DNA of 64,000 bases from Ga0077555 sp963746315 (lineage in GTDB: Bacteria > Pseudomonadota > Alphaproteobacteria > Rhizobiales > Hyphomicrobiaceae): the NCBI GenBank assembly GCA_963746315.1, contig CAVVAR010000012.1:1860001-1924000 (forward strand). Direction: 5' to 3'. A program made the translations under genes and the position numbers. The notes beneath the pieces were generated by a model that saw only the letters and a list, made by a program, of their open reading frames with translations, did not search any database and was not told the DNA's origin. Every line of letters starts with the position of its first letter. The first letter of the stretch is position 1. Below are positions 16,664 through 25,906 of the stretch, piece by piece.

Positions 16664-17956
16664 TCAGGCCTGGTTGGCGCCAGCCTTGAGTGCAGCCCGG
16701 CCGGCATAGCTGGCCGCCTCGCCCAGCTCCTCCTCGATACGGATCAACTGGTTGTACTTGGCGAGCCGGTCCGACCGCGACAGTGAGCCGGTTTTGATCT
16801 GCCCGCAGTTGGTTGCCACCGCCAGGTCGGCGATCGTGGCGTCCTCGGTCTCGCCCGAGCGGTGCGACATGACGGCCGTGTAGCCGGCCCGATGCGCCAT
16901 CTCGACGGCGGCCAGAGTCTCCGTCAAAGAGCCGATCTGGTTGACCTTGACCAGGATCGAGTTCGCGGTCGCCTCGCGAATGCCCCGCTCCAGCCTCTTC
17001 GTGTTGGTCACGAACAGATCGTCACCGACGAGCTGGCAGTGCGACCCGACCAGGTCGGTCAGGGCCTTCCAGCCGGCCCAGTCGTCCTCCGACATGCCGT
17101 CCTCGATCGAGACGATCGGGTAGCGCTTGACGAGGTCCGCCAGATACTTCGCCATGCCCTCGGGGTCGAGCGACTTGCCCTCGCCCTCCATGGCGTACTT
17201 GCCATCTTTGAAGAACTCGGTCGCGGCACAATCGAGCGCCAGCATCACGTCGTCGCCGGGCTTGTAGCCGGCCTTCTCGATCGACGTCATGATGAAGCCC
17301 AGCGCCTCGTCGGCGGACTTGAGGTTCGGGGCGAAGCCGCCCTCGTCGCCGACGTTGGTGCCGTGGCCGGCCGCAGCGAGGCCTTTCTTCAGGGTGTTGA
17401 AGATCTCCGAGCCCATGCGAATGGCCTCGCGGCACGTGGCGGCGCCCACCGGCATGATCATGAATTCCTGGATGTCGATCGGATTGTCGGCATGCGCACC
17501 GCCATTGACGATGTTCATCATCGGCACCGGCAGCACGTGGGCCTGCGTCCCGCCGATATAGCGGTAGAGCGGCAGCCCGCGCGCGGCAGCGGCAGCCTTG
17601 GCCGTCGCCAGCGAGACGCCGAGGATGGCATTCGCCCCGAGCCGCGCCTTGTTTGGCGTCCCGTCAAGCTGGATCAGCATGGCGTCGACGGCGCGCTGGT
17701 CCTCCGCATCCATGCCCGCGAGCGTGTCGAAGATCTCGCCGTTGACGGCTTCGACGGCCTTCATCACGCCCTTGCCGAGATAGCGCTTGGGGTCGCCGTC
17801 GCGCAGCTCGACCGCCTCGTGCGCGCCCGTCGAGGCCCCGGACGGCACACCAGCGCGGCCGCGCGATCCGTCCTCCAGAACGACATCGACCTCGACCGTC
17901 GGGTTGCCTCGCGAATCGAGGATTTCGCGGCCTTGAATGTCGACGATAGCGGTCAT
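16664..17956 (-). CDS. eno: Enolase (phosphopyruvate hydratase)
   Basis: This 430-residue cytoplasmic enzyme interconverts 2-phosphoglycerate and phosphoenolpyruvate. Recognisable blocks include the N-terminal GREILDSRGNPTVEVDV, the Mg-binding VGDDLFVTN region, the catalytic Lys in ILVKVNQIGS and the signature MSHRSGETEDATIADLAVA. The length is standard. A ribosome binding site (GGAGCAG) precedes the ATG at 17956. It is the first gene of the minus-strand eno-ftsB-pdh cluster and is divergent from serB. The intergenic region 17957-18165 should hold both promoters. Confidence 0.98.
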   Translation of the reverse strand: MTAIVDIQGREILDSRGNPTVEVDVVLEDGSRGRAGVPSGASTGAHEAVELRDGDPKRYLGKGVMKAVEAVNGEIFDTLAGMDAEDQRAVDAMLIQLDGTPNKARLGANAILGVSLATAKAAAAARGLPLYRYIGGTQAHVLPVPMMNIVNGGAHADNPIDIQEFMIMPVGAATCREAIRMGSEIFNTLKKGLAAAGHGTNVGDEGGFAPNLKSADEALGFIMTSIEKAGYKPGDDVMLALDCAATEFFKDGKYAMEGEGKSLDPEGMAKYLADLVKRYPIVSIEDGMSEDDWAGWKALTDLVGSHCQLVGDDLFVTNTKRLERGIREATANSILVKVNQIGSLTETLAAVEMAHRAGYTAVMSHRSGETEDATIADLAVATNCGQIKTGSLSRSDRLAKYNQLIRIEEELGEAASYAGRAALKAGANQA

Positions 17957-18165
17957 ATCGGTCTGCTCCGGTTGCCTGAGGCGCTGGCGCGCGTTCTAGC
18001 CGACGCTGCCTTGCAGTGAAAGCACCTGCCCTACAGGGATGGTTGATGCGTCCACAGCGTTAACCGCCTCGTGACCCACGCCGGGCTCCCTTCCGACGCT
18101 TGCCCACCGTCACCCCCTCCCCTATCACCGGGGGCCAAAGCATCTCTGGAGCGAGCCCCGCCATC

Positions 18166-19089
18166 ATGTCCGACACACTGGCCTTCGCCCTCGTGCTGAC
18201 CGCCATTCCGGGCGCCAACCTCATCGGCAGCACCGAGGTCATGGCTGTCAGGGGCGCGCTTGCGGGAGAGACGGTGCTCGATGAGTCCTGGCTCGGTGCC
18301 GGCGAGGCCTGGGAAGCCCTTCTGGCGCGGCCCGGGGACAGCGATACGGCAGACCTGACGGACCGAGTTGCACAAGCAATGGCCGGACGCCCGATTGACA
18401 TCAACCTCGTCGGCGCCGACCTCGCGACGCGCCGGAAGAAGCTCCTGATTGCCGACATGGACTCGACCATCATCGGCCAGGAGTGCATCGACGAGATGGG
18501 CGACATCCTCGGCATCAAGGCCCGAATCTCGGCGATCACCGAGCGTGCGATGCGGGGCGAGCTCGATTTCGAAGGTGCGTTGCGCGAGCGCATGGCATTG
18601 CTGACAGGGCTCACCGAGGCCGACCTGCAGGGCATCTTCGACAGCCGCATCACGCTCACGCCCGGTGCCAGAACCCTGGTTGCCACGATGCGGGCGCATG
18701 GTGCCTTCACAGCCCTCGTTTCCGGCGGCTTCACCTTCTTTACGCGCCGCGTCGCCAAGGCGGTCGGCTTCGATGTCAACCGGGCCAACGAGCTCGAGAT
18801 GGCGGATGGCCGCCTCACCGGCCGGGTCGTCGAGCCGATCCTGGGCCGAGAGGCGAAGCTCGCCGCGCTCGAAAGTTTCTCCAGCGATAACGCTGTCGAC
18901 ACCCCCCTCACGCTCGCAGTTGGCGACGGGGCGAACGACCTGGCGATGATCCGTGCGGCCGGCCTTGGCGTGGCCTTCCATGCCAAGCCCGTCGTCGCCG
19001 CCGAGGCCCACGCCAGCATCGTGCACGGCGACCTCACCGCGCTGCTCTATTTGCAGGGCTATCGGAAAGACCAGTTCGTCGGCGTGTGA
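18166..19089 (+). CDS. serB: Phosphoserine phosphatase SerB
   Basis: This 307-residue HAD-family enzyme dephosphorylates phosphoserine in the last step of serine synthesis. The nucleophile motif DMDSTII has Asp97 and Asp99. Motif II (ALVSGGF), the conserved Lys region and motif III (GDGANDLAMI) follow. An N-terminal regulatory-like segment (1-85) precedes the HAD core, as in alphaproteobacterial SerB. The start at 18166 is preceded by GGAG at slightly long spacing; an earlier start at 18100 adds an unstructured leader. It is divergent from eno and converges on the membrane protein at 19097. Confidence 0.95.
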   Translation: MSDTLAFALVLTAIPGANLIGSTEVMAVRGALAGETVLDESWLGAGEAWEALLARPGDSDTADLTDRVAQAMAGRPIDINLVGADLATRRKKLLIADMDSTIIGQECIDEMGDILGIKARISAITERAMRGELDFEGALRERMALLTGLTEADLQGIFDSRITLTPGARTLVATMRAHGAFTALVSGGFTFFTRRVAKAVGFDVNRANELEMADGRLTGRVVEPILGREAKLAALESFSSDNAVDTPLTLAVGDGANDLAMIRAAGLGVAFHAKPVVAAEAHASIVHGDLTALLYLQGYRKDQFVGV

Positions 19090-19096
19090 CGTCGCC

Positions 19097-19750
19097 TCAG
19101 GCGCGGCCACCGAGCAGGAGTTTCAGGCGCGCGAAAGCTGCGATGGCGGTGGGCTTGAGACGTGTCCAGGCGGCCTTGGCCGCCGTCTTTGCTCGCGATT
19201 TGAGAGCCGCCCCGGCCTGCCAAACTTTTGTTTGCCGCGCGTGGGCGACGATGGCCGCCTTCCAGGGCATGAACAAGTTGTAGAGCCGTGCAAACCAGGC
19301 GAGCTGCATCAGGGCCGGCTGCGTCAATTGGAAGATGCGGGCGTAAAGCGCGGTTCCTGCCACCTTGGCGAACGCGAAGAGAGCCATCGCGGCGACGGCA
19401 TGGCCTCCCGCGATCAGCCAGAGAGCCGTCAACTTGAGCGGGAGGAACAGAACGGACGGCACGAGGAAGACGGCGAGTGCCGGCCAGGGCGGCAAGGTGC
19501 GCACCCCCATCTCCAGCCGTGCAACGACGTTGAACTCGGCGAGCCGTGCCAGCGCCGCGGAGAGAGGACGCCAGCCCCACTCCTCGAACAGGATGATCGC
19601 GGCCAGCACGACCTCCAGCAACTGCCATGCTGCCGCCTGTACCAGCCTGACGCTACGGATAGCGATGCGCGCCACCGTCCCTCTCTGGATGGAGGGCGTG
19701 TAAAGACCACGGCGCTGCGGTGGCGGCGCTTTGCTGTCGGGCTCGGGCAT
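19097..19750 (-). CDS. Integral membrane protein of unknown function
   Basis: This 217-residue protein has a cytoplasmic N-terminus rich in Pro and Arg, then hydrophobic helices at about 38-58, 88-112 and 115-140. A basic Ala/Lys/Arg-rich C-terminal region of about 50 residues looks helical and cytoplasmic. I do not recognise the family. It converges on serB with only seven bases between the stops. The upstream neighbour on the same strand is unrelated in sequence. Confidence 0.8.
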   Translation of the reverse strand: MPEPDSKAPPPQRRGLYTPSIQRGTVARIAIRSVRLVQAAAWQLLEVVLAAIILFEEWGWRPLSAALARLAEFNVVARLEMGVRTLPPWPALAVFLVPSVLFLPLKLTALWLIAGGHAVAAMALFAFAKVAGTALYARIFQLTQPALMQLAWFARLYNLFMPWKAAIVAHARQTKVWQAGAALKSRAKTAAKAAWTRLKPTAIAAFARLKLLLGGRA

Positions 19751-19845
19751 ACGGTCTGCGGCTCCGCGTCCGCCGGAACCCAGCGGATCGCCGACATTAC
19801 ACCCAAATCCTCACGACGGCGTCGCCGACCTTGGCATAGCGTTGC

Positions 19846-22764
19846 TCAGGGCCGCCGGAACGCCTCGTCCGCCTCGGCCCCGGGACGCGGCTTCCAGGCC
19901 AGCGAATAATACGCGCCCCGATCCCGCGCCCAGGGGTCGAAGGCGTTCACCACCGGTGCCAACTCCTCGGCCAGCTCCGGCATGGTCCGCAGCAGCACGC
20001 GCTTCATCGGCGACACCTGTCGTTTGGAGCCATTCGGCCGCCCTGCCTCCATCACGATGCCGTCCGGGCCGTTCTCGGTCACCCATTTGAGCCCGAGCGA
20101 CGAGTAGAACTCGGGTCGGAAGCTCGATGTGAAGAACCGGTCCGAGTAGAGACGCCGGGATGCGTTGAGAATGAAAACCTGGAATTGCGTCTCGGAGATC
20201 GCAAATCCGTGCGGTCGCGTGGTCTCGGCGTGCCAGCCGACGTAGAGATCGAGATCCTCGATATTGTCGACCCGCGAACCGTTGGGCTTGCCGAGGCAAT
20301 CGGTAATCGGCCCGGAGACGCCATTCACCGTCATGCGCTGGGCGCGCGTGATGATGCGGGCGGCGTCGCATCGGTGCGTCCCATAGACCTCGCGCATCGT
20401 TGCTGCGAGCCGCTCCTGGTCGACCAGCGCCCGCGCTTCCTCCGGTGTCAGAGTCCCGGTCCGCCGCTTGTCGATCAGCCGCCGCTCGATGAAGTCGTCG
20501 AAGCTCGTCAGCGATTTCAGCCCGTACTGGCGGCGAAACTCGTTGAACCGCGGCACGCCCCTCTCCCGGTCCCGGAGGATGTCGAGCGCGATGATATCGA
20601 CCTTGCGCGTGGCGGTCTGGTCGAGACGGCCGGGCAGCTCGAGACCCTGAAGAAAGCGCGGCCCGTTCTCGAGCAGCAAGGCGCCCAGCCGCTGACGGCC
20701 CAAGCTCAGCGTCCAATCCGCGAGCCCCCGCGCGTGCATCGCTTCGGTTGCCTTGGCCTGCCGCGTGGCGGATACGGGGACCTTCGCGGCAATGCGGTTG
20801 TGATTGCCGCCGGCGCGACGCACCTCGAGCAGATCCGGCACCAGCGCGTGTAGGCGATAGACGGCCGTGAACTCCTCGGGGAAGTTGAACGGCGAGCCGA
20901 AGTGATTCACTCCGCCGTTGACGTCGTCGAGATTGGCGAGGCTCCAGCCCTTTTTCCGGCTGCCGGTGCCTATGATCCCCGGTCCCGACGTGAAGACCGA
21001 GTAGAGGGTCGTGCGATGCGCGACCCGCTCGCTGGCGCCCAAGTGATCGACGACCCGGGACAGCGCGCCGCGCATCATGGCGCTGCCGCCAAAGACGCCG
21101 TTCCAGTTCGAATCCATGGCGACATCGAGCGGCCGGTCATAGAGAAGCTGAGGCGTCCATTCCGTCGTGTGGATCTTGGCGATCAGCGCCGAGACGACGA
21201 GCCGCGCGACCTGGAAAAGCTCCTCGGGCGAGACCTTATCGTAGGGAATGGGCTCGTGCGGGCGCTCGGGATTGCGCAGGCCCGAATCCGCCTTCGGTGT
21301 TTTACGTTGCTCGTCGCGGAACCGTTCGACGAACAAGTTGTGCTCCCGCGCAAAAACGTTATGGAGCATGGAGAGGCCGACCGACCAGTTGTCGGGAAAC
21401 CCCGCTGCCTCCTGGCCACGCCATTCGGGACGCAGGAGGCACGAGGTATCGCCTGTGGGACACGGCCTCAGTGCGGGTAGATAGCCTTGAGCATCGCCAG
21501 CAGCCTCCCGTCCTGGAATGCGGACCATCGCGATCTTGGCCGCGTCAGCCAGGTCGCGCGGAAGGCGGCGTGCCGAGCGCTCGTCGTAGCCGTATATCTG
21601 TGAGGCATCCCACCACGCTGTATTGAAGTTGCGCGTCGTGCGATGGGCGCGTGTGAGATAGGCAGACCCTTGGTGCCGGAACACGCCGGGCGCCCCGTCG
21701 TCCTTCACATGCGCGCGCTCGATCCGATCGTCAGGGCGGCATCCGAGCTTCGCCACGCCATCCTGCGATAGCGGTTGATCGACATTGCCGACCTTCTCCG
21801 CCATGCAGCCCGTCTCCATCATCACGCCGGTATTACGCGCCTCGTCCAGATGGCTGAACCAGTCGTGCGTCATGAACTGGATCCAGAAGGCGGCCAGAAC
21901 ATTGAAGAACGGAGCCTTCTTGTATGGGCAGTCGGCCTTCGGATCGAAGCCTGGCAGGCCCTGGCCGCCGTTGCAGGTATCCGGCGCGCCCTTGACGCCC
22001 CTGCGCGACATCAGCTTGCGCGAGATGACCTGGGGATCGGGAGTGAGCAGCGCGATGCGACCGTCGTGGCGGTCGCGCGTCAGGTCGGTGTGACCTTCGT
22101 CCGGAAAGGTTTCCTCGAACTGGACATTGCGCGCGAAGAGCTGGCCCTTGGCGCCCATCGCCGGATTGTCGATGTCATTGCAGATGCCGTTCGCCGTGCG
22201 GTGGCGGATGAGCGGCCCGCTGCAGCGCTGCTGGCCGTCGGTGTCGATGCGCAGGTGAATGTAGCCCGGATCGGTCGCATCGACACGCATCTCGGGCCAT
22301 CGCCGGACAACGGGGCCGGACCTGCCGTCGCGCCCCTCGACGTACGTGCGCCATGTCGTGTTGTCGTGCAGGTTGAAGCGCACCAGCTCCATCCGCTGGT
22401 ACTCGAGGTCGACGAGGGCACCGAACTCGCCGATGCCGTTTTTCAGGTAGTGCTGCAGGGCTCCGACGACACCCAGCCACTCCCCGGCCCGCGAGTCGGC
22501 GTCGCCCGTCGACCAATAGCGCGACCAGTCAACCCACGGCGTATCGCGGCCAGCGAGCGCCTGCGCATCGCCGCGGCACGCCAGCGTGTCGGCTTCGACC
22601 TTGCCGAGAAAGCGCATGTCCCGCTCGGTGGCGACGGGTCGGAGCCCTCCCGCGAAGCGCGTCGCGCACGAGACGTAGTCGTAGCCGAAGTGCCATGAGA
22701 TGCCGACGAACGCGAGAACGCCGATCATGGCGGCCGTCAGCGGCCAACCGATCCGTCTCGCCAT
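19846..22764 (-). CDS. Large membrane-anchored animal-haem-peroxidase-like protein (alpha-dioxygenase type)
   Basis: This protein of about 972 residues has an N-terminal membrane anchor (RRIGWPLTAAMIGVLAFVG) and then a haem peroxidase/cyclooxygenase-superfamily domain. The distal haem pocket motif is FMTHDWFSH, followed by LHNVFAREHNLF, the proximal-His region AKIHTTEWTPQLLY and RERGVPRFNEFRRQYGL. These blocks match fatty-acid alpha-dioxygenases and linoleate-type dioxygenases, so a fatty-acid oxygenase or peroxidase is likely; the substrate is unknown. The first 250 residues have no domain I recognise. The ATG at 22764 follows a poly-G stretch. An alternative ATG at 22809 overlaps the previous stop (TGATG), implying translational coupling. 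Confidence 0.85.
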   Translation of the reverse strand: MARRIGWPLTAAMIGVLAFVGISWHFGYDYVSCATRFAGGLRPVATERDMRFLGKVEADTLACRGDAQALAGRDTPWVDWSRYWSTGDADSRAGEWLGVVGALQHYLKNGIGEFGALVDLEYQRMELVRFNLHDNTTWRTYVEGRDGRSGPVVRRWPEMRVDATDPGYIHLRIDTDGQQRCSGPLIRHRTANGICNDIDNPAMGAKGQLFARNVQFEETFPDEGHTDLTRDRHDGRIALLTPDPQVISRKLMSRRGVKGAPDTCNGGQGLPGFDPKADCPYKKAPFFNVLAAFWIQFMTHDWFSHLDEARNTGVMMETGCMAEKVGNVDQPLSQDGVAKLGCRPDDRIERAHVKDDGAPGVFRHQGSAYLTRAHRTTRNFNTAWWDASQIYGYDERSARRLPRDLADAAKIAMVRIPGREAAGDAQGYLPALRPCPTGDTSCLLRPEWRGQEAAGFPDNWSVGLSMLHNVFAREHNLFVERFRDEQRKTPKADSGLRNPERPHEPIPYDKVSPEELFQVARLVVSALIAKIHTTEWTPQLLYDRPLDVAMDSNWNGVFGGSAMMRGALSRVVDHLGASERVAHRTTLYSVFTSGPGIIGTGSRKKGWSLANLDDVNGGVNHFGSPFNFPEEFTAVYRLHALVPDLLEVRRAGGNHNRIAAKVPVSATRQAKATEAMHARGLADWTLSLGRQRLGALLLENGPRFLQGLELPGRLDQTATRKVDIIALDILRDRERGVPRFNEFRRQYGLKSLTSFDDFIERRLIDKRRTGTLTPEEARALVDQERLAATMREVYGTHRCDAARIITRAQRMTVNGVSGPITDCLGKPNGSRVDNIEDLDLYVGWHAETTRPHGFAISETQFQVFILNASRRLYSDRFFTSSFRPEFYSSLGLKWVTENGPDGIVMEAGRPNGSKRQVSPMKRVLLRTMPELAEELAPVVNAFDPWARDRGAYYSLAWKPRPGAEADEAFRRP

Positions 22765-22808
22765 GCCCCCCCCCCTGTCCACGCGGCAGCCGTGGTTTCT
22801 CGAGCCCA

Positions 22809-23195
22809 TCAGGGCTTGGTCGCCAGATCCGCCAACCAGTCGCGCTGGAACGTTCGGCTGAGCAGCACCACGAATGCGGCCTCATAGCAGGCGAGCATCA
22901 AAGCCGCCCGCGACGGCACGGCAAGACCCAGCCAGACCAGCAGCACGATCGGCAGGATCGGACCCAGCACCACGAACAGGTTGCTCGACATGGCGATGGC
23001 CGGCGCAATTGCCGAAGCCACGTGCGCGAGGGCGACGTAGATCAGCGCCACGCCGACGACGCTGACGATCCACATCGGCTGCGGGGTCGTCTCGTGCAGC
23101 CACTCGAATGGCACACCAGGCCAAACGATCAGCAGCGTGCCCAGCGCGAGGTTGGCTGCGATCCGCAACCGCGCCACCCACTTGAACGTCGACAT
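22809..23195 (-). CDS. Four-helix membrane protein coupled to the peroxidase gene
   Basis: The start at 23195 gives a 128-residue protein with about four membrane helices (residues 10-28, 38-60, 66-90 and 95-115) and very short loops. No family is recognised. Its stop codon TGA shares a base with an upstream candidate start of the large peroxidase gene. The two proteins are thus probably co-expressed, and this one may be a membrane partner or haem/quinone-side subunit, which is inference. A small-membrane-protein plus alpha-dioxygenase-type pair is worth comparing across genomes. Confidence 0.75.
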   Translation of the reverse strand: MSTFKWVARLRIAANLALGTLLIVWPGVPFEWLHETTPQPMWIVSVVGVALIYVALAHVASAIAPAIAMSSNLFVVLGPILPIVLLVWLGLAVPSRAALMLACYEAAFVVLLSRTFQRDWLADLATKP

Positions 23196-23322
23196 GACCG
23201 AAATCCCCTCACGCTGAACAACTCGCCCGCGCCACACCCCAACGGCCGCCCCTCGGCCCGCCTCACCCTACCCGCCACCCTGCCGCCGCGCGAGGTGCAG
23301 ATCTGCCACTATAGCCAGCTCA

Positions 23323-25035
23323 TCATCGCCCGCGCGGCACGATCTCGACGGTGCGGGCACTCCCGGCACCACCCGAAATGCGGACGCTGAAGGGGGGCCC
23401 CGCCGGCCACCCGAGCTGACAGACGTCGCCGACATTGCACCTCACCGCGCGTCCATCGCCCTTGAAGGCCACTGACGTCTCGTCAACTTGCTCCACGCGG
23501 GTCTCATGCAGGCCAATGCCGTTGCACAGCTTCATGCCCGCGACGATTGCGATGGGCGCCGCCCAGCCGATCCCGAGTGACACGCACGGCCGCTCGCCGG
23601 TTCGCCATTCGCTCGCCGAGACGGTTCGTGTCACCTCGTCCAGCAGCTCGCACTCCCCGTTGCGCGACAGGTTGTAGGCCAAACAGCGCGGCTCGCTCCG
23701 GCACCGGCTCTCACAGTTGGCGGTCGATGGAGATGCCGTGAGCTCGGCACCCACGGCCCGCAAGCCGAGCCTCACGTTGAACGCCCGGCCGAACGTCGGT
23801 GGCGGCGGCGTTGCAGCGGAGGCCGGCTCGGCCAGAGATGCGATCTCCTCCCGCAGGCGCTTGGCCGTCTGAAAGGCCTGGGCCATGTCCCGCTGAATGC
23901 CCATCGACGTCTGCAGCAGGCGCTGGCGCTCGGTTGGCTCGCGGGTTTGACCCTCGACGCGCCGTGCGTCGAGAAGCTTCCGCTGCAGCTCCCTGCCTTT
24001 GTCTTCGGCGACCGCCAGCCGGGCGCGCGCCTCCGCCACGCGCGCCATGCGCTCGCCATCCGGCGCGCCGCTCGCCGCCGTTGAAGCCGTCCGACGCCGC
24101 TGGTCCGCATCCTCCAGTGCGGCGAGACGGGCCTTGAGGGCCTCGACATCGTCTCTCTGGCCAGCCGGTGCGATGGTCTGCGAGCCCGCGACCACCTCTC
24201 CCGGCACGAAAAAGAAATCGCCCGTCAGTGCCGAATGATCCCACGGCACCTGCTTTCCTCCCGTCGATTTGATGACGGACTTGCGCACCTCGATCATGGT
24301 CGCGTTGAGGTTCCGCCCGCGCCGGTCGATGTTGGCGAGCAGCCCGGAGGTGAACGGCGAGTTCCGCCCCTTGCCGTCCAGCGCGACATTGCCGGGCTGC
24401 GTTGCATAGGCGATGAACGTGCCGACGCCGGTCGAGGCGGGAGCAAGGCCCTTGCCGATGGCGGTCGAGCGGGTTCCCATGGAGCGGGCCAGACTACGCG
24501 TCAACGGATTGTCGCGGCAGGCATCGAGCATCACGATGGTCGTCTTGCCGTCCCGGTCGATCTCCATCTGACGGAGCACGAAATCGAGCTTCACCGCCTC
24601 GAACTCGAGGTCGCGCTGACTGGCGAGACGAGCGTCGACGGGGACCAGGTAGTTTTCGTTGCTGACCTGCAGCCCGTGCCCGGCATAGAAGAACAGCGCC
24701 ACGTCGGCCGAGCCGAGCTTCTCGGCGAAAGCACGCAGGGCTCCATCCATCTGCCGCTTGTCGGCGTCGGTCGCGACGATCACCTCGAAGCCGGTTCGTT
24801 GCAATGCCGCAGCGAGATCGCGCGCATCGTTGAGCGGATTCGTAAGGGCAGCCGTGTGCTGATACGCGCTGTTTCCTACCACAAGAGCGACGCGGCTCTC
24901 TGTCAGGGCGGCGCGAGTCTCTGCCGCCGCTTGACCGGCCACCGCCAACGCGGCCCAAAGCATGGCGCCCAGCCCCAGCATCGCCACGGCCAACCCAACT
25001 GCCAGCCGCCTCACAACCGCCTCCACCACTCGCAT
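23323..25035 (-). CDS. Exported caspase-family (peptidase C14) protein with PAN-like C-terminus
   Basis: This 570-residue protein starts at 25035 with a signal sequence or anchor (residues 8-38). The caspase-like p20 domain spans about 46-270: catalytic His120 in FFYAGHGLQ and Cys173 in MLDACRDNP. A long coiled-coil stretch rich in Arg, Glu and Ala occupies about 300-410. A Cys-rich PAN/Apple-like segment (NCESRCRSEPRCLAYN, from residue 440) and a beta-rich tail follow. Bacterial orthocaspases of this type cut after basic residues; a periplasmic location and the PAN segment suggest a surface or cell-wall role. The upstream 70-residue in-frame extension has no signal and is rejected. Confidence 0.9.
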   Translation of the reverse strand: MRVVEAVVRRLAVGLAVAMLGLGAMLWAALAVAGQAAAETRAALTESRVALVVGNSAYQHTAALTNPLNDARDLAAALQRTGFEVIVATDADKRQMDGALRAFAEKLGSADVALFFYAGHGLQVSNENYLVPVDARLASQRDLEFEAVKLDFVLRQMEIDRDGKTTIVMLDACRDNPLTRSLARSMGTRSTAIGKGLAPASTGVGTFIAYATQPGNVALDGKGRNSPFTSGLLANIDRRGRNLNATMIEVRKSVIKSTGGKQVPWDHSALTGDFFFVPGEVVAGSQTIAPAGQRDDVEALKARLAALEDADQRRRTASTAASGAPDGERMARVAEARARLAVAEDKGRELQRKLLDARRVEGQTREPTERQRLLQTSMGIQRDMAQAFQTAKRLREEIASLAEPASAATPPPPTFGRAFNVRLGLRAVGAELTASPSTANCESRCRSEPRCLAYNLSRNGECELLDEVTRTVSASEWRTGERPCVSLGIGWAAPIAIVAGMKLCNGIGLHETRVEQVDETSVAFKGDGRAVRCNVGDVCQLGWPAGPPFSVRISGGAGSARTVEIVPRGR

Positions 25036-25127
25036 CGCCTCATCCCATCCGTCGTGCCGCAGCAAATGCTGATCGTCTGTTTGAGCAGGAGTGTGGCAAC
25101 CCTGGGTTCGCACCGGTGCGCCGGACC

Positions 25128-25427
25128 TCATGCCAACCCGTGCTCCGAGATCAGCTCGTAGGCGAGCACGCGGCGTGAGGCCAACCAAGGTGCCAGCGTC
25201 ATCATCAGCGCCTGATGCTCGGCGGTTTCCGTGTGCGCTTTCCATGCGGCCTCATCGGAATAGAGCCTGTAGACCAGGAAGCCCGTCGGCTCGAGCGGAT
25301 CGGCCGCAACATCCAATTGGTGGCAATGGCGCCCTTCCAGCGCTTGTCGCGACATCATCAGCAAGGCCGCCCGTGTCGTCGCGACATGGGCCGGGGCCGC
25401 TTCCAGGAACTCGACCACAACGTACAT
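25128..25427 (-). CDS. Antibiotic-biosynthesis-monooxygenase-fold (ABM/YgiN) protein
   Basis: This 99-residue protein starts at 25427 and has the ferredoxin-like ABM fold signature: an N-terminal strand MYVVVEFLEAAP, a central VAADPLEPTGFLVYRLYSDEAAWKAH and a C-terminal strand. Family members are small cofactor-independent monooxygenases or quinone-handling proteins; many act only as dimeric stress proteins. No signal peptide is present. It is divergent from another ferredoxin-like-fold gene, the EthD protein at 25560, and about 130 bases of shared promoter region lie between them. The substrate is unknown. Confidence 0.85.
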   Translation of the reverse strand: MYVVVEFLEAAPAHVATTRAALLMMSRQALEGRHCHQLDVAADPLEPTGFLVYRLYSDEAAWKAHTETAEHQALMMTLAPWLASRRVLAYELISEHGLA

Positions 25428-25559
25428 AGCGAGCCTCGCATCCAAGTTTCCGGGCAGGTCACGCCAGCCAACGACCGCTTCGCTTGCCGAGCAACCGGCG
25501 CTTACCTACGCTCGATCAGCCCACCCTGCCTACCTACCTACCAGCATCTGGAGCGCCCT

Positions 25560-25892
25560 ATGATCAAGAGCCTATCGCTTCTCACCCGCAAGCCCGGCAT
25601 GACCGTCGAGGCGTTCCGGAAAGTCTGGCTGGAGGAGCACGCACCGATGGTGCACTCGGTACCGGAGGTGCGCCGCTACGTGCTCTCGTTCCCGCTCGCC
25701 GAGCCGACGCGCCCCGACGTGCCGACGCCCGAGATCCGCTGCGATGCCATCGCCGAACTCTGGTACGACGACATGGCGTCCTTGCAGAAAGCCGCCGCCA
25801 GCGCCGCAATGAAGCGCGTGACCGACAACGGCGCCAAGTATCTGGGCTCCATCAAGACGTTCGTCATGGAGGAGGTCGGCATCATCCGCTGA
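25560..25892 (+). CDS. EthD-domain protein
   Basis: This 110-residue protein of the EthD family, a dimeric alpha/beta-barrel fold, starts at 25560 (MIKSLSLLTRKPGMTVEAF). The typical block FRKVWLEEHAPMVHSVPEVRRYV and the C-terminal VMEEVGIIR are visible. EthD proteins are small accessory or catalytic proteins of unclear chemistry, some linked to ether or polyketide degradation. It converges on the SLC13 permease with 14 bases between stops. The opposite-facing ABM protein shares the upstream region, so the two may respond to the same signal. Confidence 0.88.
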   Translation: MIKSLSLLTRKPGMTVEAFRKVWLEEHAPMVHSVPEVRRYVLSFPLAEPTRPDVPTPEIRCDAIAELWYDDMASLQKAAASAAMKRVTDNGAKYLGSIKTFVMEEVGIIR

Positions 25893-25906
25893 GGGGCAAG
25901 GCGCGA

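Noticed and set aside
18031..19110. Long minus-strand frames opposite serB
   Set aside because: serB has all HAD motifs on the plus strand; the minus frames are low-complexity shadows.
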